Positions 33,424 through 42,553 are shown, numbered from the stretch's first letter. The stretch is 64,000 nucleotides of DNA from Actinomycetota bacterium (GCA_030841035.1 JAVEDI010000118.1:1-64000); one strand, 5' to 3'. The notes: a model not told the origin generated them from the letters alone. Made by a program: numbers and translations.

Positions 33424-34865
33424 CGCAGGACCGTCTGCGTCGGGCCGCAGCCGAGGTGGACCACCTTGGCGACGGTCAGCTCGTCAAGCAGCTCGGGCCC
33501 GTACCCGAACCCGTCACCGCTGGCGCGCCGTGGCTGCGCGGCACCACCAGGAGCGCCGCCGAAGACCGCGTTCACCTTCACCGTGCCTACCGGCAGCCGC
33601 CGCCAGGCCTGCTGTGCATGGGCCATCGAGGCGGTGAGGACCGTCGCGGCCAGGCCGTACGTCGAGGCCGCGGCCGCCGCCAGACCCTCCTCGAACGTCG
33701 GGACCACCCTGACCGGCAGCACCGGACCGAAGGTCTCCTCGGTCATCACCGTCATGTCCTCGGTGACGTCGGTGAGCACCGTGGCCGGGTAGAACGTCCC
33801 GGCTCCCTCCGGGAGGACCCCTCCGCTGCGCGCGGTGGCGCCACCGCGAAGCGCGTCCTGCACCTGCCCGTGCACGCCGTCGCGGGCCCGCCCGTCGACG
33901 AGTGGCCCCAAGGTAGTGGCCGGGTCGCTACCGGGACCGAGGACGAGCGACTCGGCCTCCTTCACCAGCGCGGCCAGGAACTCCTGCGCGACGAGGTGGT
34001 GCACGTAGACCCGCTCTACCGAGGTGCACAGCTGACCGGAGTTGATGAATCCGCCGAGGGCGGTCTGTGCGGCCGCCCACTCCGGGTCGACGTCGGCATC
34101 GACCAGCAGCGGGTCGTTGCCGCCGTTCTCCAGTACCACCTTGGCTCCCGTTCGGGCGGCGGCCGCGGCGATGGTGCGGCCGGCGGCCGTGGAGCCCACG
34201 TGGGCCACGACGTCGACGACTTCGTGCCCGGCCAGGGCCGCACCGGTCTCGGCGGCACCGTGGACGAGGTTGAGCACGCCGGCCGGCAGCTGCTCGATCA
34301 GTGCACGGGCCAGCTGCTCGCCGGTGCCGGGTGTGCGCTCGGAGGGTTTGAAGACCACCGTGTTGCCGGTCACGAGGGCGGCCGCCAGCAGCCCGGCCGG
34401 TACGGCGACCGGGTCGTTCCACGGTGTGATGACCGCGACGACGCCACGCGGCTGGTGGACCATGAGGTCGACTGCGTCCCATCCACCTTGCAGCGAGCGC
34501 CCGCGGTGCAGCGGCCCCAGCTGCGCGTACTGCAGCATCGTGGAGGCTGCCGCCTCCACACCGGCCGCCGAGAGCGCGGCCGGACGGCCCATCTCCCGCG
34601 TGGTGAGGGTCGTGAGCTCCTCGCTGATCTCGTGCACCCGCCGTGCCGCCGCGGCCACCATCGCGCCACGCTCGGCGGGGTCCGTGCTTGCCCAGGCGGC
34701 ACCTGCCTCGCTCGCCGCGCGGACCGCGGCGTCCACCTCCTCGTCCGTGGCCTCGGTGAGCCCCGCGACGGGTTCCCCCGTGGCCGGATCGAGCACGAGG
34801 CGGGTCCGATCACCCGCACCGGGCAGCCATCGTCCGGCGATGCAGTGGGAAGCATGTGACGCCAC
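33420..34865 (-). CDS. Aldehyde dehydrogenase family protein
   Basis: A 481-residue NAD(P)-dependent ALDH. It has [22 protein letters not shown] (cofactor domain), [20 protein letters not shown], the general base Glu in VLENGGNDP (ELGG is usual) and the nucleophile Cys in [14 protein letters not shown]. The C-terminal [12 protein letters not shown] is typical. GTG 34865 has GGAGGT 5 bp upstream. It precedes the UXS-like gene and overlaps it by 4 bp. The substrate is unknown; an aldehyde derived from sugar or polyol metabolism would fit the locus. Confidence 0.88.
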   Translation of the reverse strand: MASHASHCIAGRWLPGAGDRTRLVLDPATGEPVAGLTEATDEEVDAAVRAASEAGAAWASTDPAERGAMVAAAARRVHEISEELTTLTTREMGRPAALSAAGVEAAASTMLQYAQLGPLHRGRSLQGGWDAVDLMVHQPRGVVAVITPWNDPVAVPAGLLAAALVTGNTVVFKPSERTPGTGEQLARALIEQLPAGVLNLVHGAAETGAALAGHEVVDVVAHVGSTAAGRTIAAAAARTGAKVVLENGGNDPLLVDADVDPEWAAAQTALGGFINSGQLCTSVERVYVHHLVAQEFLAALVKEAESLVLGPGSDPATTLGPLVDGRARDGVHGQVQDALRGGATARSGGVLPEGAGTFYPATVLTDVTEDMTVMTEETFGPVLPVRVVPTFEEGLAAAAASTYGLAATVLTASMAHAQQAWRRLPVGTVKVNAVFGGAPGGAAQPRRASGDGFGYGPELLDELTVAKVVHLGCGPTQTVLR

Positions 34866-34998
34866 GAGGACCTCCTGCGCCGGAGCGGGCAGCGCGACCA
34901 GTACCCAGCACCGCCCGGTCGATGCACGCCGGCACCGGCGGTCCGGCGGCACTGTGCGGGGACGGTTCGGCCGACGTCTGCCGGGTACGCCCCCAACC

Positions 34999-35238
34999 GT
35001 GACCGACAACACCGATGAGACCACCGGGCCGGCCGCGCAGGACCTGTCCGACGACGACCTGCTGCGCGAGCTCGAGCAGCTGCACAGCACCCGGAACACG
35101 ACCCTGCGCCACGGGTCCGAGGCGGCGCTGGACGCCCACACGCACCGGCAGGGCGCCCTCGAGCAGGAGTACCTGCGGCGCTTCCCGGGCCGGGAAGTCG
35201 ACCCGGAGCGGCTGAGGGCCGGCGCTCGCGAGCGATGA
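34999..35238 (+). CDS. DUF6158 family small protein
   Basis: A 79-residue acidic, helical protein with the pattern LSDDDLLRELEQLHSTRNTTLRHGSEAAL and QEYLRRFPGREVDPER that characterises DUF6158 in actinobacteria. GTG 34999 is the start expected from the family. The stop shares bases with an ATG at 35235, and the DUF2795 gene follows 14 bp later, so the two are probably one operon. Function unknown. Confidence 0.75.
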   Translation: MTDNTDETTGPAAQDLSDDDLLRELEQLHSTRNTTLRHGSEAALDAHTHRQGALEQEYLRRFPGREVDPERLRAGARER

Positions 35239-35252
35239 CGCAGGAGGACAGC

Positions 35253-35663
35253 ATGGAACGAGGCAGCGACAAGCACGGCCCGCGCCAGGACGAGCAGCTG
35301 GCGCACGAGGTCGAGGGGCTCGTGCGGGGTGCTCACGCCACGCACGCGCAGGAGTGGAAGGATCCCGAGCCCTCGGGCGAGGACCAGCCCGACGTCGACC
35401 GGGCGCCCCACGCCACGCTGGTCGGCGGAGTCCCGGCAGGCCTCTCGCCCGAGGATGTCGAGCTGCGCAGCGAGCTCGCCAGCGTCCTCGGCAAGGAGAT
35501 CTACCCGGTCACCGGCGAGCAGGCGTGCGCCGTTGCGGAGTCCAACGGCGCACCCGACCGGATGCTGTCACTCCTTCGCCGCCTCGACGCCGGGGCGACG
35601 TACGCGAACGTGCAGGACATCTGGTCCGCGCTCGGCGGCGGTGCCGAGGCGCAACGCTTCTAG
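35253..35663 (+). CDS. DUF2795 domain protein
   Basis: A 136-residue hydrophilic protein. The C-terminal half (about residues 70-130) matches DUF2795 (LASVLGKEIYPVTGEQACAVAESNGAPDRMLSLL-type helical repeat). The N-terminal 60 residues are polar and probably disordered. ATG 35253 is preferred over 35235 because GGAGG lies 6 bp upstream. It is paired with the DUF6158 gene. DUF2795 proteins are common in actinobacteria; their function is unknown. Confidence 0.78.
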   Translation: MERGSDKHGPRQDEQLAHEVEGLVRGAHATHAQEWKDPEPSGEDQPDVDRAPHATLVGGVPAGLSPEDVELRSELASVLGKEIYPVTGEQACAVAESNGAPDRMLSLLRRLDAGATYANVQDIWSALGGGAEAQRF

Positions 35664-35683
35664 GCGTGGGTACCGTCTCGCGG

Positions 35684-36538
35684 GTGCCGAACCTGATCGA
35701 TGTCAAGATTATCGATCAGGACCCGTCCAGCTTCGTCCGTGGGTGTAGCACCGTCCTTCGGGAGTTCAACCACCTCTCCCAAGACTCCGGGAACGTCTCC
35801 TGGCTGGTTGATTCAGCGGGTCGACGCTTGTTCGTGAAGACAGCTGGAACGGACGGCCCTCCCGTGCCGGGTGCGCCCGTGCCCTACTTCGATCACGCGG
35901 GACGCGTGACGCTTCTGCGTAACGCAGTGGACGTGGCGAACTCGTGTGATCACCGCGCGCTGCCTGCTTTGCTCAACGTCATCGAATCGCCGACGGGTCC
36001 GGCCCTGGTTTACGACGCGGTCAGCGGAGACCTGATCGGTGTTCCCAGTGATCGACGAGGGGATCCACGCTCGCCCTATTGGCGCTTCGCGCACCTGCCA
36101 GCAGCGGATCTCCTCGGTCTGTTCGACAAGCTGATCGAGTTGCATGTTGCACTTGCTGCCGTCGGCTGGGTCGCTGGGGATCTGTACGACGGTTGTCTCA
36201 TCGTTGACTTCAAGGCCCGGACCTTGAGTGTCGTCGACCTCGATGCCTACCGTCGGGGTCCGACGACCAACACCATGGGTCGCATGTTCGGATCCACTCG
36301 ATTCATGGCGCCGGAGGAGTTTGAGCTCGGGGCCCAGATCGACGAGCGAACGACTGTCTTCACGCTCGGTCGGATCGTTTGGCACTTCGCGACGAGACTT
36401 GCCGAGAGGTCCAGTGGTTTCTGTGGGTCTGCGCAACTGGCCAGGGTGATCCAGCGAGCCTGCCAACCGTCACCGGCCGACCGCCAATCAAGCGTCGCCG
36501 AGCTGGCTGGCGCCTGGAATAACGCCCGGCACCCGTAG
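35684..36538 (+). CDS. Divergent protein-kinase-like protein
   Basis: A 284-residue protein with a reduced protein-kinase fold. It has a candidate strand-3 Lys in RRLFVKTAG, a catalytic-loop-like GDLYDGCLIVDF (HRD lost, Asp kept), a DFG-like VVDLDAY, and FMAPEEF as in the APE motif. The glycine-rich loop is weak. Two candidate starts exist: GTG 35666 and GTG 35684. Local GC is about 60-63%, clearly below its neighbours, and codon use is relaxed, which points to horizontal acquisition. It stands alone between the DUF2795 gene and the ArsR palindrome. Role unknown; a phosphotransferase or defence-linked kinase are both possible. Confidence 0.7.
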   Translation: MPNLIDVKIIDQDPSSFVRGCSTVLREFNHLSQDSGNVSWLVDSAGRRLFVKTAGTDGPPVPGAPVPYFDHAGRVTLLRNAVDVANSCDHRALPALLNVIESPTGPALVYDAVSGDLIGVPSDRRGDPRSPYWRFAHLPAADLLGLFDKLIELHVALAAVGWVAGDLYDGCLIVDFKARTLSVVDLDAYRRGPTTNTMGRMFGSTRFMAPEEFELGAQIDERTTVFTLGRIVWHFATRLAERSSGFCGSAQLARVIQRACQPSPADRQSSVAELAGAWNNARHP

Positions 36539-36574
36539 CTGCTCAGCCTAGGATCGCCGATGGTGCATCTTCTC

Positions 36575-36602
36575 TGAGAGAAATCTCTCGAGATTACTCT
36601 CA
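36575..36602. promoter_or_regulatory. 28-bp near-perfect palindrome
   Basis: Symmetry is centred between 36588 and 36589: outer TGAGAG pairs with CTCTCA and inner AATCTC with GAGATT; 12 of 13 arm positions match, with an unpaired central TC. The stretch is AT-rich for this genome and lies about 100 bp upstream of the ArsR-type regulator. It is a strong candidate operator for that regulator. Confidence 0.65.
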
Positions 36603-36699
36603 AGCACTAAGGCCCCGGAAGAAAGCACGTAGCTCGGACAGGGACAGCGCTTGGGACAGTACCGGGCGAGGCCCGACGCGGGTCACCGACGCGCGCGCG

Positions 36700-37092
36700 A
36701 TGAAGGCGGTGTCTCACCCCGTCCGGCTGGCGCTGTTGGAGGTCCTGTCGCTGCGCGGCCCGCTGACCGCCACCGAGGCCGGCCGGTTGATCGACGAGAC
36801 CCCGACCACCTGCTCGTTCCACCTGCGCCAACTGGCCCGCTGGGGGCTTCGTCGAAGAGGCCGGCAACAGACGGTTTGGTGGGTGACCAGCGAGGAGCTG
36901 GGCGTGGTTCTGTCCGAGCTCGACGCCCTGGTCCAACGGCACTGGGAGCGGTTGACCGACCCGGCCAAGCGACCGGCGGGCGCCATGCCGGTCGAGTTCA
37001 TCTCGCTAACCCACGTCTTCGACGCACTGGTCGACGAGGCGCTGGTCGACCAGGAACCGGAGCGACGCGACGGTGACGGGCAGGGGCGATGA
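36700..37092 (+). CDS. ArsR-type winged-helix regulator, probably internally deleted
   Basis: A 130-residue protein. The N-terminus (SHPVRLALLEVLSLRGPLTATEAG, then TTCSFHLRQLARWG) is a clear winged-helix of the helix-turn-helix 5/20 type. After residue 49 the expected FVEEAG wing reads in the +1 frame, while a plausible family C-terminus (WWVTSEELGVVLSEL) is back in the original frame. The protein is also much shorter than usual relatives (about 190). An indel or internal deletion is likely. The stop overlaps the MFS start by 4 bp (ATGA). If still functional it controls that pump from the palindrome at 36575-36602. Confidence 0.6.
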   Translation: MKAVSHPVRLALLEVLSLRGPLTATEAGRLIDETPTTCSFHLRQLARWGLRRRGRQQTVWWVTSEELGVVLSELDALVQRHWERLTDPAKRPAGAMPVEFISLTHVFDALVDEALVDQEPERRDGDGQGR

Positions 37093-38327
37093 CTGAGCCA
37101 ACGGCCCAGCCCGCGGGGGGCGTGTGCCCGCTTCCACCGCTGCGGCGCAACCGCGACTTCAACCTGCTGTGGATATCGGGCACGTTGTCCGACCTGGGCT
37201 CGCTCACCTCGCTGCTGGCGATACCGCTCCTGGTGCTGTCCCTCACGGGCTCGCCGGCACAGGCCGGACTGGTCGGCACAGTCGGCGCCGTCGTCCGCGG
37301 CGCCGCGTCTCTGCCCGGCGGCGCCCTCGCCGACCGGTGGAACCGCCGGCGGGTGATGCTGGTCAGCGACCTCGCGCGACTGGCGCTGTTCGCAGCCCTC
37401 GGGTTCGCCACCGTGACCGGGCACCTGTCGCTGCCGCTGATCATCGCGGTCGTGTCCGGGGACGCCCTGTTCGACGTGCTGTTCAGCCCGGCCGAGATAG
37501 CGGCCGTCGCCCAGCTCGTCCCGGCCGACCAACTCCCGGACGCCTTCGCCCGCGACCAGGCGCGCAGCTACGGCGCGTCCATGCTCGGGCCGCCGCTGGG
37601 TGGGCTGCTCTACGGCATCGGCCGGGCAGTGCCATTCCTCTTCGACGCGCTGAGCTTCCTGGTTTCCTTTGTGGCGGTCGCGGCGATCAGGCGACCGGTC
37701 CAGAGCCGACGGGACGCGGCGCCGGTGCAGTCTGTTGCCGGCGACATCGCCGAAGGCGTCCGGCACGTTCTGCGTTCACCGTTCCTGCGGGCCATCCTGC
37801 TGGTCGCCGCGCCGGTCAACTTCGGGGTCACTGGAGCTCTGTTCGCCGTCACTGTCGGGCTGCGCCAGCACGGCGTCACCGCCACCACCATCGGCCTGGC
37901 CCAAGGCGCCATCGCGGTCGGCGGACTTCTCGGGGCCCTGGTCGCCGGCCCGCTACAACGGCGCGCCACTGTGCGAACCCTGGTCATCGCGATCGACGCC
38001 ACCCTGCTCGGTTGCGTGGCCCTCGCCGGGATCCTGCTGCCTCACCTGGTGCTCGTGGTGCCGCTCGCCGCGGGCCTGTTCCTGAGCCCGGCGATCAACG
38101 CGGCGCTCTTCGGCCGCCTCGCGTCGACCACGCCCGACCGGCTGCAGGCGCGGGTGACCAGCGTGATCGTCCTCGGAACGTCCACCGCCGCCTCGATAGC
38201 ACCGCTCGTCACGGGAGTCGTGATCGAATGGCTGGGTGCGACGGCCGCCATGGAGCTCTGTGCACTCGCGATCCTGATCGCCACCGTAAGTGCCGTGCTC
38301 AGCCCCGGTCTACGCCAACCTGACTGA
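37089..38327 (+). CDS. MFS transporter
   Basis: A 412-residue membrane protein with about 12 hydrophobic segments. LWISGTLSDLGSLTSLLAIPLLVLSLTGSP opens the first helices, and GGALADRWNRRRVM is the MFS loop 2-3 motif. It resembles the enterobactin-exporter/macrolide-efflux branch (MFS_3 type). It is coupled to the ArsR-type regulator by a 4-bp overlap, a common regulator-exporter pair. Followed by a hairpin at 38354-38371. Confidence 0.85.
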   Translation: MTEPTAQPAGGVCPLPPLRRNRDFNLLWISGTLSDLGSLTSLLAIPLLVLSLTGSPAQAGLVGTVGAVVRGAASLPGGALADRWNRRRVMLVSDLARLALFAALGFATVTGHLSLPLIIAVVSGDALFDVLFSPAEIAAVAQLVPADQLPDAFARDQARSYGASMLGPPLGGLLYGIGRAVPFLFDALSFLVSFVAVAAIRRPVQSRRDAAPVQSVAGDIAEGVRHVLRSPFLRAILLVAAPVNFGVTGALFAVTVGLRQHGVTATTIGLAQGAIAVGGLLGALVAGPLQRRATVRTLVIAIDATLLGCVALAGILLPHLVLVVPLAAGLFLSPAINAALFGRLASTTPDRLQARVTSVIVLGTSTAASIAPLVTGVVIEWLGATAAMELCALAILIATVSAVLSPGLRQPD

Positions 38328-38353
38328 CCCGGCCGTCCGGGCTAGCTCACTAC

Positions 38354-38371
38354 CCGTCGCCTCAGCGACGG
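38354..38371 (+). terminator. Terminator hairpin of the ArsR-MFS operon
   Basis: CCGTCGC (38354-38360), loop CTCA, GCGACGG (38365-38371); 27 bp after the MFS stop. No U-tract. Confidence 0.55.
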
Positions 38372-38744
38372 CGACCATGGCTCTGCTGGAGCCGAGTCAA
38401 CGTGCATCACAGTCCCACCGGCGGACGCACTCCACTCGACCAGCAGAGAGCAACAAGAGTGCCGCTCCTCAGCGCAGTCGAGCACTCATGAGCGATCGTC
38501 GATACTCGCGCTGATGCCGCGGACCGACCGAGGACGTTGACTTCTGTTGTGCCTAGTCGAGCCAAGGACAGTTGTCTGGATCCTGCCTGGCTCGTTCGCT
38601 GACGACTCGCGGGTCGTGTGACCGGACTTCCGTGAGAAGCGGGAAGTGGTCCGGCGTCACCGTCGCGATCGGAGCCGACGTGCTGCATCAGCGAGCGAGA
38701 GCCACCTCCGGAGTCGTCGCCCAGTGCCAACGTGGAGACGCGAC

Positions 38745-38786
38745 AGACACGGTCGCCGGGATCCTCGTGTTCCGGCGACCGTGTCT
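38745..38786 (-). terminator. Terminator hairpin of the ABC operon
   Basis: AGACACGGTCGCCGG (38745-38759) pairs perfectly with 38772-38786 around a 12-nt loop. It ends 22 bp downstream of the ABC permease stop on the reverse strand, so it is the likely end of that transcript. Confidence 0.7.
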
Positions 38787-38808
38787 TCTGCGTGGCGATG
38801 GTCGCCAG

Positions 38809-39600
38809 TTAGTTGATCTCCCGGCGCACCGTCCTGAGGAGTCCCGCGGCCAGTGGTATCGCCACCCAGAGGATCACCGACACCAGGATCTGTGACGTGT
38901 GACCGGACCACTCACCGTTGAGCAGCCAGTTGAATGCGGTCGAGTAGTCGAGCCAGTCGGCCACCAGATGTGATGCCCGGCCGAGCAAGCCGAACCCGAT
39001 GGGCAGTACAAAGGACGCGACGATCGCGGCCGCTGAGTTGTGCACTAGTGCCCCGAGCGCGACACCTGTCATGACGTTAAGGACGACGTACAGCAGGAAG
39101 GCGACAAGCAGGCCGGCGTGGAGGTTCGCGTCCGGTGTCCGGCCCGAGGCGGCGGCCACGCCGAGAGCAGCGGCCGTGACGAGCCCGCCGAACACAGCTG
39201 CGCCGGCACCCAGCATCAGGGATACCGTGATCTTGGCTGTGATGACCCGCATCCGTCGCGGTTCCTGGGTGAACGTGGCGAGGGCGGTGCGCTGGCTCCA
39301 CTCGCTGGTCAGCGTCAGGATCGACACCACCGGCAACAGGATGCTCAGGGCGACCGCGGCGAAACCGAGATAGCTCGTGTAGGACTGCTCGACGCTGGAC
39401 GGGGACAACAGCGGCACCAGCATCAGGCCGAATGTGCTCGCCGCAACCGCGATCAGCAGCCAGCGGGCCGCGCGTGTGTCGGTTGCCTTGCCCCACTCAA
39501 CACGCACGAGGCGAGTGAACGGGATGCCGGGGAAGGCGGCTCCCGGGATATCAGCGGTCGTGGTGGTGCGTACGGGGCGATTCGTCAAGGTGCTGGTCAT
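38809..39600 (-). CDS. ABC-2 type transporter permease
   Basis: A 263-residue membrane protein with about six hydrophobic segments. RLVRVEWGKATDTRAARWLL is the typical lead-in of ABC-2 permeases, and SEWSQRTALATFTQEPRRMRVITAK is the family's conserved cytoplasmic loop. ATG 39600 overlaps the ATPase stop (ATGA). With the ATPase it makes an exporter, probably for a drug or peptide, controlled by the divergent two-component system. Substrate unknown. Confidence 0.87.
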   Translation of the reverse strand: MTSTLTNRPVRTTTTADIPGAAFPGIPFTRLVRVEWGKATDTRAARWLLIAVAASTFGLMLVPLLSPSSVEQSYTSYLGFAAVALSILLPVVSILTLTSEWSQRTALATFTQEPRRMRVITAKITVSLMLGAGAAVFGGLVTAAALGVAAASGRTPDANLHAGLLVAFLLYVVLNVMTGVALGALVHNSAAAIVASFVLPIGFGLLGRASHLVADWLDYSTAFNWLLNGEWSGHTSQILVSVILWVAIPLAAGLLRTVRREIN

Positions 39601-40514
39601 GCTGCTGCCTCCTGCGGCCGTGCCGCGTTCGTGGCGGTGAGTGAGAAGAAGAGCTGCTCGAGCCCGCCGGAGTCGGACTGGCGCAGCTCGGTGAGCAGCA
39701 CCTGCTGCTCGAGTGCGACCCGCGCGACCATCTTGGGGGTGACCCGACCACCCAACACGTCCACGGTGAACGTCTGGTCTGGACCTGGCTGGTAGTCGAT
39801 GTGCGCTGCGCGCAGTGCGCGGGCCAGGTTGTCCGGGTCGGGCGTGCGCAGCAGCAGGCTGGAGCTGGCGAGCAGCTCAGTCAGCCGGCCGGAGGCGACG
39901 ACCGCGCCCCGGGAGATGACGACGAGGTGGTCGACGGTGGCCTGCACCTCGTGCAACAGATGACTGGACAGCAGCACTGTCCCGCCCCGGTCGGCGAAGT
40001 CGCGCAGTAGCGCACGCATCCAGGCGATGCCCTCCGGGTCCAATCCGTTCGCCGGCTCGTCCAGGATCAGCACCTGCGGCTCACCCACGAGCGTCTGCGC
40101 GATCCCGAGCCGCTGCCGCATGCCGAGGGAATAGCCGCCGACCCGCCGATCGGCGGCGTCGGCCAGTCCGACACGGTCCAGTAGCTCATCCACTCGAGTT
40201 GTCGGCACTCCTGCCATCCGTGCGGCGATCGTCAGGGTCGCGCGCCCGGTTCGCCCCGCGTGCATCGCGGAGGCATCGAGCAACGTTCCGACCACCCGGG
40301 TCGGGTTGGGCAGCTCGACGAACTGGCGGCCGTCGACGGTCGACGTCCCGTGATCGGGCCGGGCGAGCCCGACGATCATCTTCAGGGTCGTGGACTTTCC
40401 CGCCCCGTTGGGTCCGAGGAAGCCAGTGATGGTGCCCGGTTCGCAGTGCAGTGACACGTCACTGACGACCCGGGCGTTGCCGTAGCTCTTCGTGAGAGCG
40501 GTTGTTGTGATCAT
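39597..40514 (-). CDS. ABC transporter ATP-binding protein
   Basis: A 305-residue ABC ATPase: Walker A GPNGAGKST (about 34-42), signature YSLGMRQRLGIA, Walker B VLILDEPANGLDP and switch His in SSHLLHE. The last 90 residues form a DrrA/BcrA-type C-terminal extension. ATG 40514 lies about 160 bp from the divergent histidine kinase. The DrrA-like organisation, with an ABC-2 permease and neighbouring sensor kinase and LuxR regulator, suggests export of an antimicrobial compound. Confidence 0.9.
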   Translation of the reverse strand: MITTTALTKSYGNARVVSDVSLHCEPGTITGFLGPNGAGKSTTLKMIVGLARPDHGTSTVDGRQFVELPNPTRVVGTLLDASAMHAGRTGRATLTIAARMAGVPTTRVDELLDRVGLADAADRRVGGYSLGMRQRLGIAQTLVGEPQVLILDEPANGLDPEGIAWMRALLRDFADRGGTVLLSSHLLHEVQATVDHLVVISRGAVVASGRLTELLASSSLLLRTPDPDNLARALRAAHIDYQPGPDQTFTVDVLGGRVTPKMVARVALEQQVLLTELRQSDSGGLEQLFFSLTATNAARPQEAAA

Positions 40515-40625
40515 GTCGTCGAGCCTGGCGGTGCGGCTGTACGCGCGCATCGCCCGGCAGGCTATGGTCGCCGGCAGAATGGACGTGCCCTGACCGCGGC
40601 GGGTACCGCCTTTCGTCGCCGTCGG

Positions 40626-40643
40626 CACCAACTTTCGTTGGTG
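40626..40643. promoter_or_regulatory. Inverted repeat in the ABC/two-component divergent region
   Basis: CACCAAC (40626-40632), TTTC, GTTGGTG (40637-40643), perfect 7-bp arms. It lies 33 bp upstream of the kinase ATG and about 110 bp from the ATPase start. A plausible site for the cognate LuxR-type regulator. Confidence 0.45.
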
Positions 40644-40676
40644 TTGGGCCGGTGCGCCGACCTCTACGCTCGGGTC

Positions 40677-41903
40677 ATGTACCGACAGGGCAGGCGATGG
40701 CTCGACCTGGTGCCAGCCTCGTTGCTGGCACCGGTGGATCCGGCCCAGTCGGACACTCTCGGTCCGAGGACGGGACGCGACTGGACGGTCGACGCCCTCG
40801 GGTTCTTCATCGCTGCCGGCCTCGGGGCGCTCTTTCTGAGCCCGGCATTGCACGACAGTGCCGTGCCGTTGTCGACCCCGAGGGTTGTCGTCGACGTTGC
40901 CTGCGGGGCGCTGGCCTGTCTCTCGCTGTGGTGGCGGCGGCGTTGGCCGCTAGGCGTTGCCCTCGCTTGTCTCGTGCTGGGGGCGTTCTCGATTTCCGCC
41001 ACCGCCGCCGGGCTCCTCGCATTGACCTCTCTCGCCGTGCACCGCAGCCTTCGGCCCGTGTTGCTCGCCGCTGCGCTGTGGATCCCGTCCGCCCTGGCCT
41101 TCGCCGTCTACAGCCCCACGACCGACGCACTTTCGGTGGTCCTCGTGGTCATCCCACTCGTGCTTGCAGCCACCGCATGGGGCATGTTTGTCCGGGCCCG
41201 ACGTCAACTCCTCTTCACGCTTCGCGAGCGTGCGCTGCGTGCCGAGGCGGAGCAGCGTCTGCACGCCGACACTGCGCGCATGGCCGAGCGAACCCTGATC
41301 GCGCGCGAGATGCACGACGTGCTCGCTCACCGAATCTCGCTGATGGCGCTGCACGCCGGCGCCCTCGAGGTACAGCCCGACCTGCCGCCCCGGGTCCGGG
41401 AGACCGCCGAACTGCTTCGCCTGACAGCGCGCCAGGCGCTCGAGGAGCTGCGAGGCGTGATCGGAGTGCTCCGAGAGGAGCCGGGTCGGGAGCCCACGCC
41501 CGCAGCACCCCAGCCGAGCCTGTCGGACATCCCTCGCTTGATCGAGGAGACCCGGCGGGCTGGTGCGAAGATCGACTTCGAGATGCTCGTAGACCATCCG
41601 AATGCCGCCCCCAGCATGCTTGGGCGCGATGCCTACCGCATCGTGCAGGAGTCGCTCACCAACATCGGCAAGCACGCCAGGGGCACGGCGGGACGGGTGC
41701 GTGTCACAGGTGCGGTCGACAGCGGCCTGCACGTCAGCGTTCGCAACCGCCTGCCCATCCAAACCCACGCCGGGCCGACGCTGCCGGGTTCCGGCGCCGG
41801 CCTGCTCGGCCTGCAGGAACGGGTAGCCCTAGCAGGCGGCAGTCTCGTGCACGGCCCGGACGGGTCAGGCGACTTCGTGGTGGACGCCGAGCTGCCATGG
41901 TGA
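40677..41903 (+). CDS. Sensor histidine kinase (DesK/NarL-partner type)
   Basis: A 408-residue kinase. Residues of about 35-170 have five or six hydrophobic segments. The dimerisation domain HisKA_3 has the phospho-His in IAREMHDVLAHRISLM. The ATPase domain shows RIVQESLTNIGKHA (N box) and GSGAGLLGLQERVALAGG (G box). ATG 40677 is taken; GTG 40638 would add 13 residues. The stop overlaps the response-regulator start. Likely senses a membrane-active compound, given the divergent ABC exporter. Confidence 0.88.
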   Translation: MYRQGRRWLDLVPASLLAPVDPAQSDTLGPRTGRDWTVDALGFFIAAGLGALFLSPALHDSAVPLSTPRVVVDVACGALACLSLWWRRRWPLGVALACLVLGAFSISATAAGLLALTSLAVHRSLRPVLLAAALWIPSALAFAVYSPTTDALSVVLVVIPLVLAATAWGMFVRARRQLLFTLRERALRAEAEQRLHADTARMAERTLIAREMHDVLAHRISLMALHAGALEVQPDLPPRVRETAELLRLTARQALEELRGVIGVLREEPGREPTPAAPQPSLSDIPRLIEETRRAGAKIDFEMLVDHPNAAPSMLGRDAYRIVQESLTNIGKHARGTAGRVRVTGAVDSGLHVSVRNRLPIQTHAGPTLPGSGAGLLGLQERVALAGGSLVHGPDGSGDFVVDAELPW

Positions 41904-42553
41904 GGGTGCGGGTACTGCTGGTCGACGACGACGCCCTGGTTCGCGCCGGGCTACAGATGATCCTCTCCTCGGCGGAGGACCTGGAAGTGGTGGGCGAGGT
42001 GGACGACGGCGCCCGGGCTGTAGTCGCGGTCCGCGAGCACCGACCCGACATCGTTCTAATGGACATTCGGATGCCCGAGATGGACGGCATCACCGCGACC
42101 GCCGCGGTGCGCCGGCTTGACGCGCCACCGCAGGTGATCGTGCTGACCACATTCCAAGCGGACGAACAGGTGATGAGTGCGCTGCGCGCGGGCGCAGCCG
42201 GGTTCCTGCTCAAAGACACCCCGCCCGCGGAGATCGTGTCCGCGGTGCGCCTGGTCGCCTCGGGCGAGGCGATGCTCTCACCGTCGGTCACCCGCACGCT
42301 TCTCTCCCACCTCGGTGATTCACAGGCCTCTGAACGCCGCCGCATCGCCGCGCAGCGACTGGCCATGCTCACTGACCGCGAACGTGAAGTCGCGGTCGCG
42401 GTCGGATCCGGCGCTTCGAATGCCGAAGTGGCCGCGTCACTGTTCATGAGCGAGGCCACCGTCAAGTCACACGTGTCGCGACTGTTCACCAAACTCGACG
42501 TCGCCAACCGGGTGCACATCGCGATCGTCGTGCACGACGCCAACCAGTCGTGA
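41897..42553 (+). CDS. LuxR/NarL family response regulator
   Basis: A 218-residue regulator. The receiver domain has VLLVDDDALVRAG, the phospho-Asp in VLMDIRMPEMDG, switch Thr in IVLTTF and Lys in FLLKDTP. The C-terminal LuxR helix-turn-helix is LTDREREVAVAVGSGASNAEVAASL to KSHVSRLFTKLDV. Start ATG 41897 overlaps the kinase; GTG 41900 is an alternative. It likely binds the 40626-40643 dyad or nearby to turn on the ABC exporter. Confidence 0.9.
   Translation: MVRVRVLLVDDDALVRAGLQMILSSAEDLEVVGEVDDGARAVVAVREHRPDIVLMDIRMPEMDGITATAAVRRLDAPPQVIVLTTFQADEQVMSALRAGAAGFLLKDTPPAEIVSAVRLVASGEAMLSPSVTRTLLSHLGDSQASERRRIAAQRLAMLTDREREVAVAVGSGASNAEVAASLFMSEATVKSHVSRLFTKLDVANRVHIAIVVHDANQS

Larger units (their letters stand above)
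38328..38808. other. Gene-free stretch between convergent operons
   Basis: No frame here has family features. It contains two hairpins (38354-38371; 38745-38786) and several imperfect inverted repeats around 38620-38660. GC is somewhat lower than in neighbouring genes. Nothing else was recognised. Confidence 0.6.
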
